64,000 nt of DNA from Aradus depressus. Lineage: Eukaryota; Arthropoda; Insecta; Hemiptera; Aradidae. Below the pieces are notes generated by a model that was given only the letters and a program-made list of their open reading frames with translations, was not told the origin of the DNA and searched no databases. Made by a program: the position numbers and the translations under genes. Within the stretch, counting starts at the first letter, position 1. Every line of letters begins with the position of its first letter. Below are positions 1 to 10,889 of the stretch, in pieces. The stretch lies in contig OY759226.1 in NCBI GenBank assembly GCA_963662175.1, positions 22,546,946-22,610,945 on the forward strand, written 5' to 3'.

Positions 1-1398
1 TTCTGAGGGAGTGGTGAACTTGATGAAATTTTCAACAGTTTGTGTCGGTATGGATAGATATGTGTGTACTGTGGTGTTCATGTCTGTGTTAGCAGTGTCG
101 TGTGTGCGGTACTTTTGTTCGAGGTGTGTTGCCAGGACTTCGCATTTGTCTTCGTCGCTCGTCACTGTGTGATGTCCGTCTGTCAGTGGGGGCAAGGATG
201 TATTTTGTGTCAAAATTCGTCGGGTTTCTTTCCAGAGACTACTATCGCCGGGGGTCATGTCGGTCAAGTAAGCCCTGTACTTACAAATTCTGTGGTTGTC
301 GAGCTCCCATCTCACCCGTCGGGTCAAGTGATTGAGGTCTCTTTTATCTACATCACTTCTTGTTCTTTGCCAGCGTTTGCGAGCCGTGTTTTTTTCGTGA
401 ATTAGTGCTAGGATTTGAGTGGGAATGGAGTCATGTATATGTGGTCGTCTGTCTTTGAAGTGGTGATATGTAGCATTGTGAACAGATGTGTAAACAGTTT
501 GTGTGAATGTCTGTATTGCCCAGTCTATGTCGTCTGTGTGATTGTAGTAGATTGGAATTTCAAGAGTTTGATCCATTTCCCATTGAAAAGTTTTCCAATC
601 AATTTTTCCTGTTATAAGTCGTGGAAGCGGTTCGGTGTAGTGTTTGTGTGCTGTGAATGTGTTAAGGACGGGGACTTGGTCTGAATCGAGGTCTGTTAGT
701 GTCTCGTGGTATATTGGGAATGTGAAATTTTGTATAAGTGTGATGTCTAGGATGTCTGGATGATATCTGTGTTGTGACGGGTAGAAGGTTGGTTCGTCTG
801 GGGCTGAGACCTGAACACCGAGGTTGTTTGTGGCCGACAAAAGTCTGACCCCATTGTTATTGGTTCTTCTGTAGCCCCAGATTGTGTGCTTGCTATTGAG
901 GTCCCCGAAAAGTGCAGTCGCGTCTCCTGTAAAAATGTGTTCTAGATCTGTCTGTTTTATTCTTAAGTTTGGTCGTTGGTATCCCGAGATGATGTTGAGT
1001 CGTCTGTTGTTGGTGAGTGTCAGTTGAATCCCGACAGCCTCCAGGTGCTCCAGTTCAGGAAGAAGTAGATGGGAATGCTTTATTTTTTTCTTCACACAAA
1101 CAGCTACTCCTCCAGAGGCTATTCGGGTTTGTCTGTCTCGTCTGTATGTCACGTATCCTGTCAGTCTGAATGTGTCTGTCGCTTTGAAGTGTGTTTCTGT
1201 TAGGCAAACTATGTCTATGTTGTATCGTGTTAGGAGGTTACTGAAAGACTGTTGCTTTGCTTTCAACCCATTCGCGTTCCAATTTAGGATTGTTAAATTT
1301 TGATCAACTGTGGAATTAGGGCTGACCACAATTGGAAGAAAGTATGTTATTGAGTATTGTGGAAATGAAGTATTTGATTTTGGGTATGAAAGGTTTAA
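1..1398 (-). CDS. Jockey ORF2, endonuclease domain and linker (partial)
   Basis: One reading frame (codons starting at positions divisible by three) is open from a stop at 1399-1401 to the window edge. It encodes an exonuclease-endonuclease-phosphatase type endonuclease that nicks the genomic target for target-primed reverse transcription. Visible landmarks are LNWNANG at the domain start (about 1296-1263), LTETHF, SGGVAVCVKKK, SGYQRP, GDLNSKHTIWG (about 903-870), a PDEPTFYPSQ loop, DILDI and LDSDQVPVL (about 690-664). After the domain a linker ending THLEQKY matches the region before the reverse transcriptase in jockey elements. There is no obvious ATG at the start; the frame overlaps the end of ORF1, so reinitiation or another start mechanism is likely. 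No stop or frameshift was seen in the parts I checked. Confidence 0.85.
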
Positions 1399-2700
1399 TT
1401 AAATTTAGTAGTATGTCAAATAGGTTTGATGAGGGGTCTTGTTCGTTGAGGTTAGTTTGATGAGGGGTGCTTGCTGGTGTCTGTGTGTGGTGTCTGCTCC
1501 GGGTAAACCAAGGGTTTGATTTAGCTCCTGAGGGGATGTTTTGCTGTGACTGTGGAGGATTTTCTGAGACTGGTTGGGGAGTAAGTTTGGATGGATTTCC
1601 ATTTGTTGTTTCATGAATGTGGGTTGGTATGTGTTTTCTGTGTGTGATTCGTGATTGAAGTTTTAAGAAGGTTTCACAGCCTTTATAATTGGCGGGGTGG
1701 CTTCCACCACAGTTAGAGCACTTTGGGGACTCTTGGAGAGTACGTGATGGGCAAGCTGTGAAATGATGATCTCCTGCACACTTGACACATTTTGGGTCAA
1801 GGTGGCAGAAGTTCTTGCTATGTCCCACTTGCTGGCAATTCGTGCACTGCACAATGCGTTGAGACCTCTTCCGTGGTTCGACATTCACTATAGTGTAAAA
1901 GAGACGAGATAATTGAAAAATCGCTTTCCCCTCCGGAGTATTCTGGAGCTCGACAGCACACAGTGGAGTGGGGCCTTTGTCCTTGTTCAGTAGCCTCGTT
2001 ACACTGAGGACTGGGTATGTCGGGGTTAGTTCGTCTTGTATTTCGGTTTCTGTCAGGGAGTATGGAACCCCTCGGATAACAACGGAAAGTTTCCTATCCT
2101 CGGGGTTCAGGAAAGTATAGTATTTTACGTCATTTGTTTAGTAAAATTTGGTCAGTTTCCTAATGTCTTCAGATGTCATAAGGGATATTTTAATTTTTTG
2201 TGGCATTGTTTTGTTTCGAAGGGAGATGTTGTGATACTTTTAATGTCTGTCAGTACTTTTTGAAAATCGTCGGCTTCACAAATGAAAATTGGGGGGATTT
2301 TAAGTTGTTTTTCGGTCTGTGGGGTGGTATCGTTAGTGTGTTGGTCGGTGATGAGTGCTGCGAGTGGCGCGAATGTGTTATGCGTGGGTATAGTGGAATG
2401 AATTGCGTACCTGTTCCGCTTGGGCTGGGTGTGGCTGGCCCCCGGTGAGGGCTCTCCGTCTAGCTGCATGGCTGACTCCGGGAGTGCTGGGAACTCCATG
2501 TCTTCTTCTGGGGGAGAGGGTCTCTTCGGCTGGCTCACTAGTCGGGGTGAGTTCGACTGATCTGGGTTACCTGTATTGTTCAGTCGTGCTTTGAGGTTAT
2601 CCGTGAGTCCATTTTTCGTGTTGACCGGTTTTTCGGTCGAGTTGATGTTGGGCTTCATTCTCAGCCGTAACTTGGGTGAAAAGTAAGTAATTTTGCTCAC
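1316..2700 (-). pseudogene. Jockey ORF1 (gag-like, zinc-knuckle protein), interrupted
   Basis: The N-terminal part (2700-2176) is a proline-rich leader ending in the PPIFICEADDFQ region typical of the PRE/C2HC segment of jockey ORF1. The following frame reads MTSEDIRKLTKFY, then hits a TAA near 2138, then continues TNDVKYYTFLNPEDRKLSVVIRGVPYSL. The C-terminal part (to 1316) holds CCHC knuckles CTNCQQVGHSKNFC and CVKCAGDHHFTAC plus CSNCGGSHPANYKGC, which bind RNA in the retrotransposition particle. The second element in the window reads a coding codon where this copy has the TAA, so the stop looks like a lesion. A frame change near 2176 is also needed to join the two parts. Confidence 0.8.
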
Positions 2701-3098
2701 TTTTATGGGTATAAATAACTTTTCATATAATAAAAAGGTAAATGTTCTTGAGACAATTTGTTTACGTGTTTAAACAAACAAAAGTTCACAAAAATAAAAC
2801 ATTGAATTAGCAAATTTCCTAGCATCCTTAAACGTTCTGCTCAAACATAGGGACGTGACATCACCCAACACTCCTGCCAACTTTGTTAAGTGATCAACAT
2901 TTCTATATTTCTATTTCGGCTCATCACTATCTTCATACTTCCCCAGCTAAACCGAGTATAGAACAAGTTATGTAATCTGTCAGAAATTCGATGCGTTTAC
3001 AACGGATTATCTTGTTTTTCGACATCGTGATTCCATAAATTAAAAAAAAAAATTTGTATTCCTTTTTTTTGGTTGATCCTCAAATTAATTAATATAAT
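2701..3098. other. AT-rich stretch, nothing recognised
   Basis: Between the first jockey-like element and the first inverted-repeat element I see no coding pattern, RNA gene or clear repeat. It may include the 5' UTR of the element to its left. Confidence 0.4.
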
Positions 3099-3402
3099 GT
3101 AATAGAAATAAAAGAGACGTTGTCTTCCCACTGTTTTATTTACACCAGAACCGGTTTTCGACGCAACAGCGTCATCATCAGTGGTTCATCTATCATAGAA
3201 TAACAAAAATATACAAATAATAAAAAGTATAAATAATTCCTAAAGCATCAGGGTACAGGGGAATTATTTATACTTTTTATTATTTGTATATTTTTGTTAT
3301 TCTATGATAGATGAACCACTGATGATGACGCTGTTGCGTCGAAAACCGGTTCTGGTATAAATAAAACAGTGGGAAGACAACGTCTCTTTTATTTCTATTA
3401 GA
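3099..3402. repeat. Inverted-repeat (foldback) element F1
   Basis: Two arms of about 140 bp (3099-3240 and 3260-3402) are near-perfect reverse complements around a short centre. Each arm carries the same hammerhead-like motif, on the minus strand at 3144-3185 and on the plus strand at 3315-3356. Outside the motif the arm contains a stretch ending AGACAACGTCTC, itself palindromic. No protein is encoded. The arrangement fits a non-autonomous element; which retroelement or transposon family mobilises it cannot be told from the sequence alone. Confidence 0.85.
3315..3356 (+). other. Hammerhead-ribozyme-like motif (best example)
   Basis: Reading along the plus strand: ACCA (3315-3318, stem I), CTGATGA (3319-3325, core), one extra T (3326), GACGC loop TGTT GCGTC (stem II, 3327-3340), GAA (3341-3343), the 8-base palindrome AACCGGTT (3344-3351, candidate stem III), C (3352), TGGT (3353-3356, pairs with ACCA). 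All type I hammerhead parts are present in order, including a UUC cleavage triplet. The extra base between the core and stem II is not canonical. Activity is untested. Confidence 0.45.
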
Positions 3403-3570
3403 AATCTAGTCCCAAAACATCTTACTATCACATATGTAATATAATGTAGTCCCATATGAAATTTTTGAACCAAACGCATCGCATCCTTTTTTAGAACTAA
3501 TGTAAATCATGTATGAACTGTTCTTATGGATAGTTTTTTGGTAAGTTTGTTGTTATTGGTTAGTTAGTTA

Positions 3571-3815
3571 TTATGACTCATGTCCGGGCTTTAACTACAA
3601 GGTCATATCGCCTACTACCAGAGCGCTCTTTCGTCGTTTCGGAGGACATGAATCTGACTCTAAATTTTGGCAACCCAAGTTTATTCACCTAGGCTAGGAG
3701 TCAATATTGACTCGAGACCATCGCTTAACGTCCCATCTAAGGGTACTCAAAATTTGTTCACCACTTAGATAAAAAAAAAAACCTAAGAGCCTCGGCCGGG
3801 TTTCGAACCCACGAT
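3571..3815 (-). repeat. tRNA-derived SINE (family S), copy 1
   Basis: On the minus strand a box-B-like GGGTTCGAA, partly decayed, is followed by a body with the CATCGCTTAACGTCCC region (seen here on plus) and ends in the tail motif GCCCGGGCTTTAACTAC found in every copy. Other copies lie at 41690, 47136, 52617, 56600, 60716 and 62729. The family has a tRNA-like head with RNA polymerase III boxes and a roughly 250-bp unrelated body. Confidence 0.75.
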
Positions 3816-5468
3816 CTATATGTATATTCATGAGGATGACGCTTATTAATTTTCAATGAAATCGGCAGAGGGGAAGCGGGAATCAAAGGGGCACAAATCA
3901 AAACAGTCAATAACTGCCGATGTAATGAATGTATCGACATGAAATTGGCAAGTTGATATGCAGTTCGGTGACGTTGTGCCGATGAGTGCAATATTTGCAA
4001 ATTGTATATTAACATCACAATCTGATTCTGAAGATGACGACGACGAAGTAATTGTAACTTTATGTTATCATAAGAAGCTTCCGAAAACAGTTATTTGGAA
4101 AGACCTTAAGGTTGAATGTTCTAATGAAGAATACAAGAATTATTAGCCCCAATCTCTGACGCAACCTCTTCCCATATCTCTGATTTAAATCAACTTCTCA
4201 TGTAGTCTCCAACATCTTTCTCCCACGAACTGCCTCTAGAAGTTTTTCTTCCATGTTGAAAAAAAAAAAAAAAAAAAAAAAAACACTGGGGCTGTCGTAA
4301 CTCACGTCGTGAAAACTATGAACGAACACAGACTTTCGCAGACTCAAGGGCGGCAGAAACTTAAGTCACTTAACGCTGCGTATGAACATTCGCGGTAGTA
4401 TTAATTTCTGTGCTTCACAGAAACCCTGCGTCTCAACTTGCGCCCTGCCTAAATATTATTTGGAAACACTATATATAACTCACGTGAAGTATGAGAAGGA
4501 ACAGTTGATTGGTTGTTCATTCGGAGGAGTTAGTGGTGGAGGAGGATGACGAAGAGGAAGAAGAAGAGTCACTGGAGGAGGAAGAGATGGACTCAGTTTC
4601 TCGACCGTCCACCAGAGTGCCCAGGGAGCCAATCTCGATGAACACCGGTGGTCCTGTTCCTTCTCGGAAATTCTACAAAGATAATAATAATAATAATTTC
4701 AGCAGGTATGGATAAGTAAATAAAAGGCGCTAATAACCTCGTAGTTGATGCACCAAAGAAAAAAAGAAAAATAAACAAGGAGGTTCTCGGATGTGTGTTT
4801 CGCCTCTTTGCACCCTAAATCAGAGGAAATTACTGGGCCGTATATTAAGACTCTACAAAGGTGGCATTTCTAACTAAGTGCGGCCCTTGAGGTCCACACG
4901 GCAAACTTCCCATGGTATCAATATCATTAATAATATCACAAAAGTAGGCATTTTATTCAGTACAGAATTGCTCATCTATACATACATTTTTAATTGACAT
5001 GCGAATGCACATATGTAGGCGAAAATGAAAAATTGTAAGATTTTTTCATTTTCAATGCCCAAAATGAACTCGTGAAATCAACCTTTGGATGGGAAACAAA
5101 ATTTAAACAAGAAATATAATTCTGCAATTCAAGAAATATAATCGTGCTCTTCACGTCAACAAAATACCTTTAGATGTTTTTAGTCGAATCAAATCTCAAA
5201 CTAGAAAAATAGAATTCCTAACTTTTGAAGTAAACTCATTTCATAGCTTTATATATTATAATTGTAGAAAAATAGTGTAAACCTTCAAATACTATCTAAA
5301 TACTCCAATTCAGTAAAATAGAGTATATAATACAATGCATAACGAATAATAAAATTTAAAAATAATAATAACAGGAGAGTAAGCGAAAAGTCAATAAAAT
5401 AAATATTATTCGATTCATTCTCTTATTCGTTATTATTACTATTGATGATGCTGATTAGCGACTGTAGA
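3816..5468. other. Non-coding stretch; short repeat and two weak ORFs
   Basis: Positions 3838-3960 resemble the dispersed family marked by GTAATGAATGTATCGACA. A 23-base A run lies near 4260. Two short plus-strand frames are present: 3958-4146 (62 codons, with an SDSEDDDDE acidic patch) and one at 4509-4715 with a Glu-rich stretch followed by MDSVSRPSTRVPREP and an Asn run. Neither matches a family I know, both are short, and I do not call them genes. The remainder (4780-5468) is AT-rich with nothing recognised. Confidence 0.4.
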
Positions 5469-5866
5469 TTCTAATTGTAGGAATATTGAGGGTCAGTCAA
5501 AGATGGAAAAAAACACTATTCAGATGCCAACGTTTCGATATATTTTATATCATCATCAGGGCCTACAAACATGGGGGGGAAATCAAGATTAGAATCAAAA
5601 ATAAACAAAAATTATGTACTCATATTTAATTTTAATGTTTAGTAATTATTCATAGTAAGTCAGTTTCAATGTTTAACTTGTTATAGTGTATTTTTAACGT
5701 TCAGTAATGTTTATCAACAAAAACAATTTTTGTTTATTTTTGATTCTAATCTAGATTTTCCCCCCATGTTTGTAGGCCCTGATGATGATATAAAATATAT
5801 CGAAACGTTGGCATCTGAATAGTGTTTTTTTTTTCATCTTTGACTGACCCTCAATATTCCTACAAT
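5469..5866. repeat. Inverted-repeat (foldback) element F2
   Basis: Arms at about 5474-5612 and 5724-5866 are reverse complements, beginning with AGGAATATTGAGGGTCAGTC and reaching the central AT-rich spacer. A hammerhead-like motif lies in each arm: minus strand at about 5527-5565, plus strand at 5775-5812 with GGCC, CTGATGA, extra T, GATAT...ATATC, GAA, ACGT, T, GGC. It shares the motif layout but little other sequence with F1. Confidence 0.8.
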
Positions 5867-6228
5867 TAATATTGGTATTTATTGTTTTTTTATTAATTTG
5901 TTTAATATTATAAAAAATATGAGATGTAATTTGATAACAACTCTATGAGAATTTCTGATATTTCAATGTATCGATACCACCAGAACAAATTAGATCGGAT
6001 AAATCTTTTTCAAGAAATCCTAAAATTCACTTTATTGCAGTCTTTCTTTCGGATCATATTGACGTTGACACGCTTCGATTGGCACCAGAGTGGAGTCGAC
6101 ATCATATTTATTCACGAGATTTCGTGCAGGAAAAATTTAGCACCCAAGTATGTTCACACTTACATACATCTTTTCAAAAATAGTGTAAAAATACTATAGT
6201 TACCTTGAAACATAAAAATATGTTTAAA
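5867..6228. other. AT-rich stretch, nothing recognised
   Basis: An open plus-strand frame at 5945-6199 (84 codons) has no recognisable domain, no supporting context and ordinary AT-rich composition. I treat it as chance. Confidence 0.4.
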
Positions 6229-6455
6229 ATGAATAAAACAAACTTATTTTTTGAAATATTGTCTATTCCACTAAAGATATATATACATATAACTAGCGGT
6301 TTCGGCTTTATACCATCGTCAGGTCTAGTTATGAACTAAAGTTTTAGTTCATAACTAGACCTGACGATGGTATAAAGCCGAAACCGCTAGTTATATGTAT
6401 ATATATCTTTAGTGGAATAGACAATATTTCAAAAAATAAGTTTGTTTTATTCATT
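6229..6455. repeat. Inverted-repeat (foldback) element F3
   Basis: Two arms of about 112 bp are virtually perfect reverse complements with almost no loop (centre near 6340). Each contains CTGACGA, extra T, a GG...CC stem, GAA and an AC...GT mini-hairpin followed by T (plus copy from 6361). The outer part of the arm (AATAGACAATATTTC, then TTTTATTCATTT) is also seen next to the motif at 47000 and near 60290, linking these copies into one superfamily. Confidence 0.8.
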
Positions 6456-6559
6456 TATTACAAGTTTCCACAATAGTTCCTTAGAACTTAGAAGTTATGT
6501 TGAAAATGTTTATTTATATTTTGGGACCCATTACAATAACTTCCCTCTAAGCTGGGAAA

Positions 6560-6830
6560 TTAAAAATACATGGATGAATCACTCGCTAGGTACCTCCTCA
6601 GCACGAATTAATATTTGACTTGAATCGTGGCTTCTCAATGCTTACACTGTCGAGACATTCAATACTTGACAGTTATAAGTATTCAAGTCGAGCCTCTCTT
6701 CCATTCGACTAATTTCGCTGAAAATCAATAGATGTCGCCATTATAGAGTTCTGAATACAAATATAAAATTCCGTGCCGATGCATACATTTTATCTGGACT
6801 TTATCGTGTTCACAAATTAAGGAAGTTGAA
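6560..6830. repeat. Dispersed repeat of the ATGTATCGACA family (degenerate)
   Basis: The stretch contains AAAATCAATAGATGTC, GCTGAAA and a GCATACATT end similar to copies near 42870-43200, 50500-50750, 51314-51510, 52870-53030 and 57110-57480. It encodes nothing. The rest up to 7195 shows no recognisable feature. Confidence 0.4.
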
Positions 6831-7271
6831 TCGCAAATAAAGTAGGCTCATGGGAAATGTTATGAGAAATGTTTTGATTATGTCTTTTCATCGCATCTGT
6901 TGTAGAAATAGATAAAAATCATTCATCAATTATAATAGCTGTTGTGACAAAAACTCAGCTTATTATTCAATGGATTTGAGAATAAACTAATTTTCTTGAT
7001 AAGACTTTTTTTCAATGCATAAATATATCAGTGGATTGTCACAAATTATTTTTTAAGAGAATAGTACTCAATGTACGTATTTCGAAACTAATTTACATGT
7101 GGAACAATTGTTCACACAATAGATCACCTTGGAAAATCATTTTGATTTCTACAATAACACAAAATAAAATTGAATTATGAAAAAAAAAAAAAAAACTTTA
7201 TTTGGTTCAGCGCAATGGGCGCTATACACAATTAAAAAAAGAAAAAAAGTATATATACATATTGCATATTG

Positions 7272-8990
7272 TTAAAAGATGTCTTGTAGAAGCAGGGGCT
7301 TCAGACGACGGTGTAGCAGAGGTTCCCCCATGCCAAAGGTAGCGGCTCCAGAAACACTCTGCAGCCCAGCCCTGAACCTTGTCGCTAACTCCAATATGAA
7401 GTCTCTAACGTCGGGAACACCCAGCTCCCTGCGTATCTGAGAATTCCTTACCATCCAAGGTGCGTTTACGGCAAGGCGAAGAACTTTGTTTTCGAACCTG
7501 ACCATTTTCTTAATGTTGGTCTGGCTTGTGCCGAGCCAAACCGGACAGGCGTATGTGATGAGTGCGGTGTTGAGTAGTGTGTAGTGTTCTTGTTGAGAAG
7601 TGGGTAGAGTGAGGAGAGTCTAGTGTAGGCATGTGTCAATTTGGAGTTAATGTGTTGGCCCCAGGTCAGTTTGGTGTCTAGGAGCACCCCTAGATACTTC
7701 ACCGCCTGGTGTGTTGGTGTCCAAGGGATTTTTCTGTGGTAGATATTGAGCGGTGTCAGTGTTTCATGGTTTATGCGTCGGAGTGCGAAAACCTTAGTTT
7801 CTGTCTTGTTCGCGTTTATCCTCAGCTTCCATCTGTTGAACCAATTTGCCAGGACATCCAGACCCTCTTGAAGAGTGCGCACGGCCCTATGAAGATCACA
7901 GTCCTGAGCTATGAAAAGCGTGTCATCGGCATAGTGGCAGTCCTGGAGGCTCAGGTATATCGTGGCAGAAAAGATTAAAGAGAATGGGACCGAGGATCGA
8001 ACCTTGGGGGACTCCTGCACCGATAGTCCTTCGATCGCTAAGGCAAGAGTTAACCTTAACCTGGAAAGTTCTATCGGTGAGGAAGGAGGCTATAATGAGA
8101 CGCAGGTATCTGGGGGCTCCCGTACGCTGGAGTTTGTACAGCAGGCCCTTGTGCCACACTGTATCGAAGGCAGCAGCAACATCCAGGAACACGGCTGCAG
8201 AATATTGCTTCGCCTCGAAACCCTTGACAATGGTCTCTACCACTCTCTGGAGCTGATGCGTCGTGGAATGCCTCTTCTTGAAACCAAACTGATGGGCAGG
8301 TATGGTGTTCGCTAGTTCCAGAAACTCCAGTAGCCTACCGTAGATTAGTCTCTCAAGCAGTTTTGACAGGCTGTTCAAAAGACTGATGGGGCGGTAGCTT
8401 GGTGGTTGGTCTTTTGGTTTTCCCGGCTTATGGAAAATGAGTACGACCGCATTTTTCCATTGGGTCGGGAAATATCCAGCTCGGAGGCATCCATTGAACA
8501 CGCTCGTGAGAAGCGCTACCCCCTTCTCCGATAGCTTCATCAGGACGAGATTTGGTATTAAATCCTCACGTGGTGCCTTTCTTCCCGGGAGATTCCTTAA
8601 AGTTGTCCTGATTTCCCCTGGTGTGACGAACTTTAAAGGCAGTTCTGAGGTGAGCGGCTCCTGGCTAATGGCTTCCTCTATCAGTAGCTCGGTATCCCTG
8701 ACTCCCGGATGGCTGGGATTAAACACACCCTCGAGATAGGCAGAAAACATGGCGCACTTCTCTTCGTCTGATGTAGCTGTAAGGTCACCTTGTCTCAGAG
8801 GAGGGATGAGAGGGTCCTGCCGTAGGATCCTGCGAGTCTCCTTCCACAAATTGGGGTCGTTAGGGGACATGTTGTGAAGAAACTGACGATAGCCCTCAAC
8901 TCTCTGGTTTCCAGTTCCCATCGAATCTGATGCCCCAGTTGGTTCCATTGGCGTTTGGTTCTCGGGCATCTGCTACGCTGCCAGCTGCGG
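7272..8990 (-). pseudogene. Jockey ORF2, reverse transcriptase and C-terminal region
   Basis: Three frames must be joined. The first (8969-7923, 348 codons) has the pre-RT linker (LWKETRRILRQDPLIPPL), KAPREDLIPN in place of the usual KAPGxD, PGKPKDQPPSYRPISLLNSLSKLLE, QFGF, FLDVAAAFDTVWH (motif A) and GVPQGSILGPILFN. The second (8020-7466) has CHYADDTLF, the catalytic YADD box, then WKLRINANKTE and KYLGVLLD. The third (7505-7272) has ENKVLRLAVNAPWMVRN and LGVPDVRDFI, the usual jockey C terminus, and ends in a stop. Frameshifts lie near 7960 and 7500. The enzyme would have copied the element RNA at the nicked target; this copy is dead. Confidence 0.9.
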
Positions 8991-9870
8991 CGAAGCCTAT
9001 TTTTCTCTTCAATCAGGCGTAGGATGTACGTTGGGGTATTGATGCCTGTCCTCTGCCGGGGGTCGTAGAACTTTTGTAAATCGCCTTCTTGACTGCGCTC
9101 TTGATGGAATCGGTAAGGAGTGTCATTGTCCTGTCTAAGTCATCGGTGGTATTATAAGAGAGAGGTATAGTCAGGTTTTGGTCAAGTTCGTCACGAAAGG
9201 TGTCCCAGTCAATTTTTCCGTCGATAAGTCGGCGTATTGGAGATCAGTGAGAAGTCTGCCGTGGAACGTATTGAGAACAGGTAGATGGTCGGAATCTAAT
9301 TCGGGAAGAGGAATTTGGAAAATGGGTAAGATTAAATTTTGAGTGAGGGATATATCCAAAATATCAGAGACATAGCGAGCCTGTGTTGGGTAGAAAGTTG
9401 GCTGGTCGGGAGCAGTGACCACACTCGCCATGCGGTCGGTGAAGGCGAGAAGCCTTTGACCATTGGCATTGCCAACCCGACAGCCCCAGTTGGGGTGCTT
9501 GCTGTTGAGATCCCCAGTCAGCAGGGTGGAGCCCCCGTAAAAACAGCCTCGAGATCTGTGGGATCCAGTCGCTGATTTGGCCGCTGGTAGGCTGCCACCA
9601 ACTTTAAAGCGGAGCCGTTTTCAATTTTCAACTGGAATTCCCGAATATCAGCTCGTGGTGCTTAAATTTACGCCTGACACAAATGGCGACCCCTCCCGAA
9701 GCAGCCCGAGCCACTCTTTCTGCTCTATAAATTTTGAAGCCTGGAAGTTTAAAGGGTTCATTGGGTATGAGATGGGTTTCGGTGAGACAGGCCACGTCGA
9801 TGCTGTGCCTGTGAAGGAAGTTTTCAAAGAGGTGATGAAGGTAGGGAATTCGGGGTTTGAACCTTGAGAA
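8970..9870 (-). pseudogene. Jockey ORF2, endonuclease domain remnant
   Basis: Pieces of the endonuclease are readable in different frames: FKPRIPYLHHLFENFL...ACLTETHL...SGGVAICVRRKFKHHE (about 9870-9650) and, after disruptions, APDQPTFYPTQARY...DILDISLTQN...LDSDHLPVLNTFHGRLL (9431-9200). These align with the intact domain of the copy at 1-1398. Frameshifts and stops break the domain at least twice. Confidence 0.8.
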
Positions 9871-10889
9871 GGTGAGGAAGCAGAGTGGCCGGGGCGAGCC
9901 CCGAGAGGGGGGCCAGAGAGCCAGGCGGAGCGAGTGGGAGCAGGAGCGGGCTGGGGGGTGGGAGGGCCGGCAGCGGGTTCGAGTGTGGGAGGGCCGGTAG
10001 CGGGTTGGAGTGTGGGAGGGCCGGTAGCGGGTCTCTTAGCGTCTGTCTGTCGTTTGAGGGTGGGCCGAGTTTGTCTGTTAGCAGGGTACTCCTTGCAGCC
10101 TCGGTAATTCCCTGGATGCTGCTCCCCACAGTTCGGACAGGTAGGTGTGCTTGCTTGGCTGGGACATACAGTGTAGTGGTGATCACCCGCACATTTGACG
10201 CAGCGAGGGTCCAACCGGCAGTAATTTTTGTGTGTGCCCCCACTTCTGACAGTTGGTGCACTGCGGGCTCTGTCCGGTACGACGCCGGGGCTCCACTTGG
10301 ACCACCGTATAAAACAGGCGGTCCAAGTTGAAGATTTTCTTCCCCGCTGGACTGTTCTCCAGCTCAACTGCAACTAGCGGGGTGGGCAGCTTGTCGCCGT
10401 AGCCGTCTTTGTGGTGTAGCCTGGTCACTTTCCGAACTGGATAGTTCAGGGAGAGGAGCTCGGACACCTCCGACTCGATCAGGGAGTATGGGACGCCCCT
10501 CATGATTACTGAGAGACCCCTGTCCTCCGGGTTAACAAAAGTAAAGTATTTTAAGTTAGAGGTATCGTAAAATTTGGTTACATGCCTAAGTCTTCTGAGG
10601 ATGAGAGCGAAATTTTGAATTTTTTGAAACAGAATTTGATGTCAAATGGAGCTTTTGTAAGTTTTTTCAAATCTTTAATTATTTCTTGTAAGTTTCCAGT
10701 ATCTAATAAGAAAATGGGGGGAATCCGGATCTTGGGCTCCAGTTTGCTGTTGTCTGAAGGGTCGGGCTGAGGCAAGGAAGCCAGAGGGGCGAACTTTTTA
10801 GTAAGTGTAATGGGAGGGCTCACCTGGTACCGGTACCTCTTGGCCGTGTCACTGAGACCGGGTGCTGCTGTGTAGGCCATATATTTCAT
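9824..10889 (-). pseudogene. Jockey ORF1 (zinc-knuckle protein), 5'-truncated and frameshifted
   Basis: Segments in order are KRYRYQVSPPITLTKKFAPL...IRIPPIFLLDTGNL (10889-10578), NPEDRGLSVIMRGVPYSLIE...AVELENSPAGKKIFNLDRL (10540-10300), CTNCQKWGHTQK, then in another frame CRLDPRCVKCAGDHHYTVC and CPNCGEQHPGNYRGC. A Pro-rich tail with a 10-11 residue repeat (ATGPPTLQP type) follows. The knuckles match copy 1. A frameshift sits in the first knuckle near 10220 and another near 10578. Confidence 0.8.

Larger units (their letters stand above)
1..2700 (-). mobile_element. Jockey-like non-LTR retrotransposon, copy 1 (runs off the left edge)
   Basis: The minus strand carries an ORF1 (gag-like, zinc knuckles) followed by an ORF2 that starts with an apurinic-type endonuclease domain and is still open at base 1. 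This order and these protein motifs are those of the jockey clade. The reverse transcriptase must lie outside the window to the left. The upstream limit is taken at the first ORF1 methionine near 2700; the 5' UTR boundary is not visible. A related copy sits at 7196-10889. ORF1 is broken by a stop, while the visible part of ORF2 is open. Confidence 0.85.
7196..10889 (-). mobile_element. Jockey-like non-LTR retrotransposon, copy 2 (decayed, 5'-truncated)
   Basis: The minus strand reads ORF1 (10889-9824), endonuclease (9870-8970) and reverse transcriptase to the C terminus (8969-7272), all interrupted by frameshifts. It is a cousin of the element at 1-2700, with higher GC. Its ORF1 starts inside the protein compared with copy 1, and the truncation point (about 10878) coincides with the first unit of the 164-bp tandem repeat. 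At the 3' end the coding strand reads CCAAATAAAG followed by a run of T rather than A (plus-strand A run at about 7180-7195). Confidence 0.9.

Noticed and set aside
1..700. Plus-strand frames at the left edge
   Set aside because: The minus strand encodes the retrotransposon endonuclease and linker here; the plus-strand frames have no domain.
4509..4715. Glu-rich 68-codon frame as a gene
   Set aside because: The low-complexity acidic run is followed by unrecognised sequence and an Asn repeat; there is no family match, no splice context that I can confirm, and no usable ATG before 4587.
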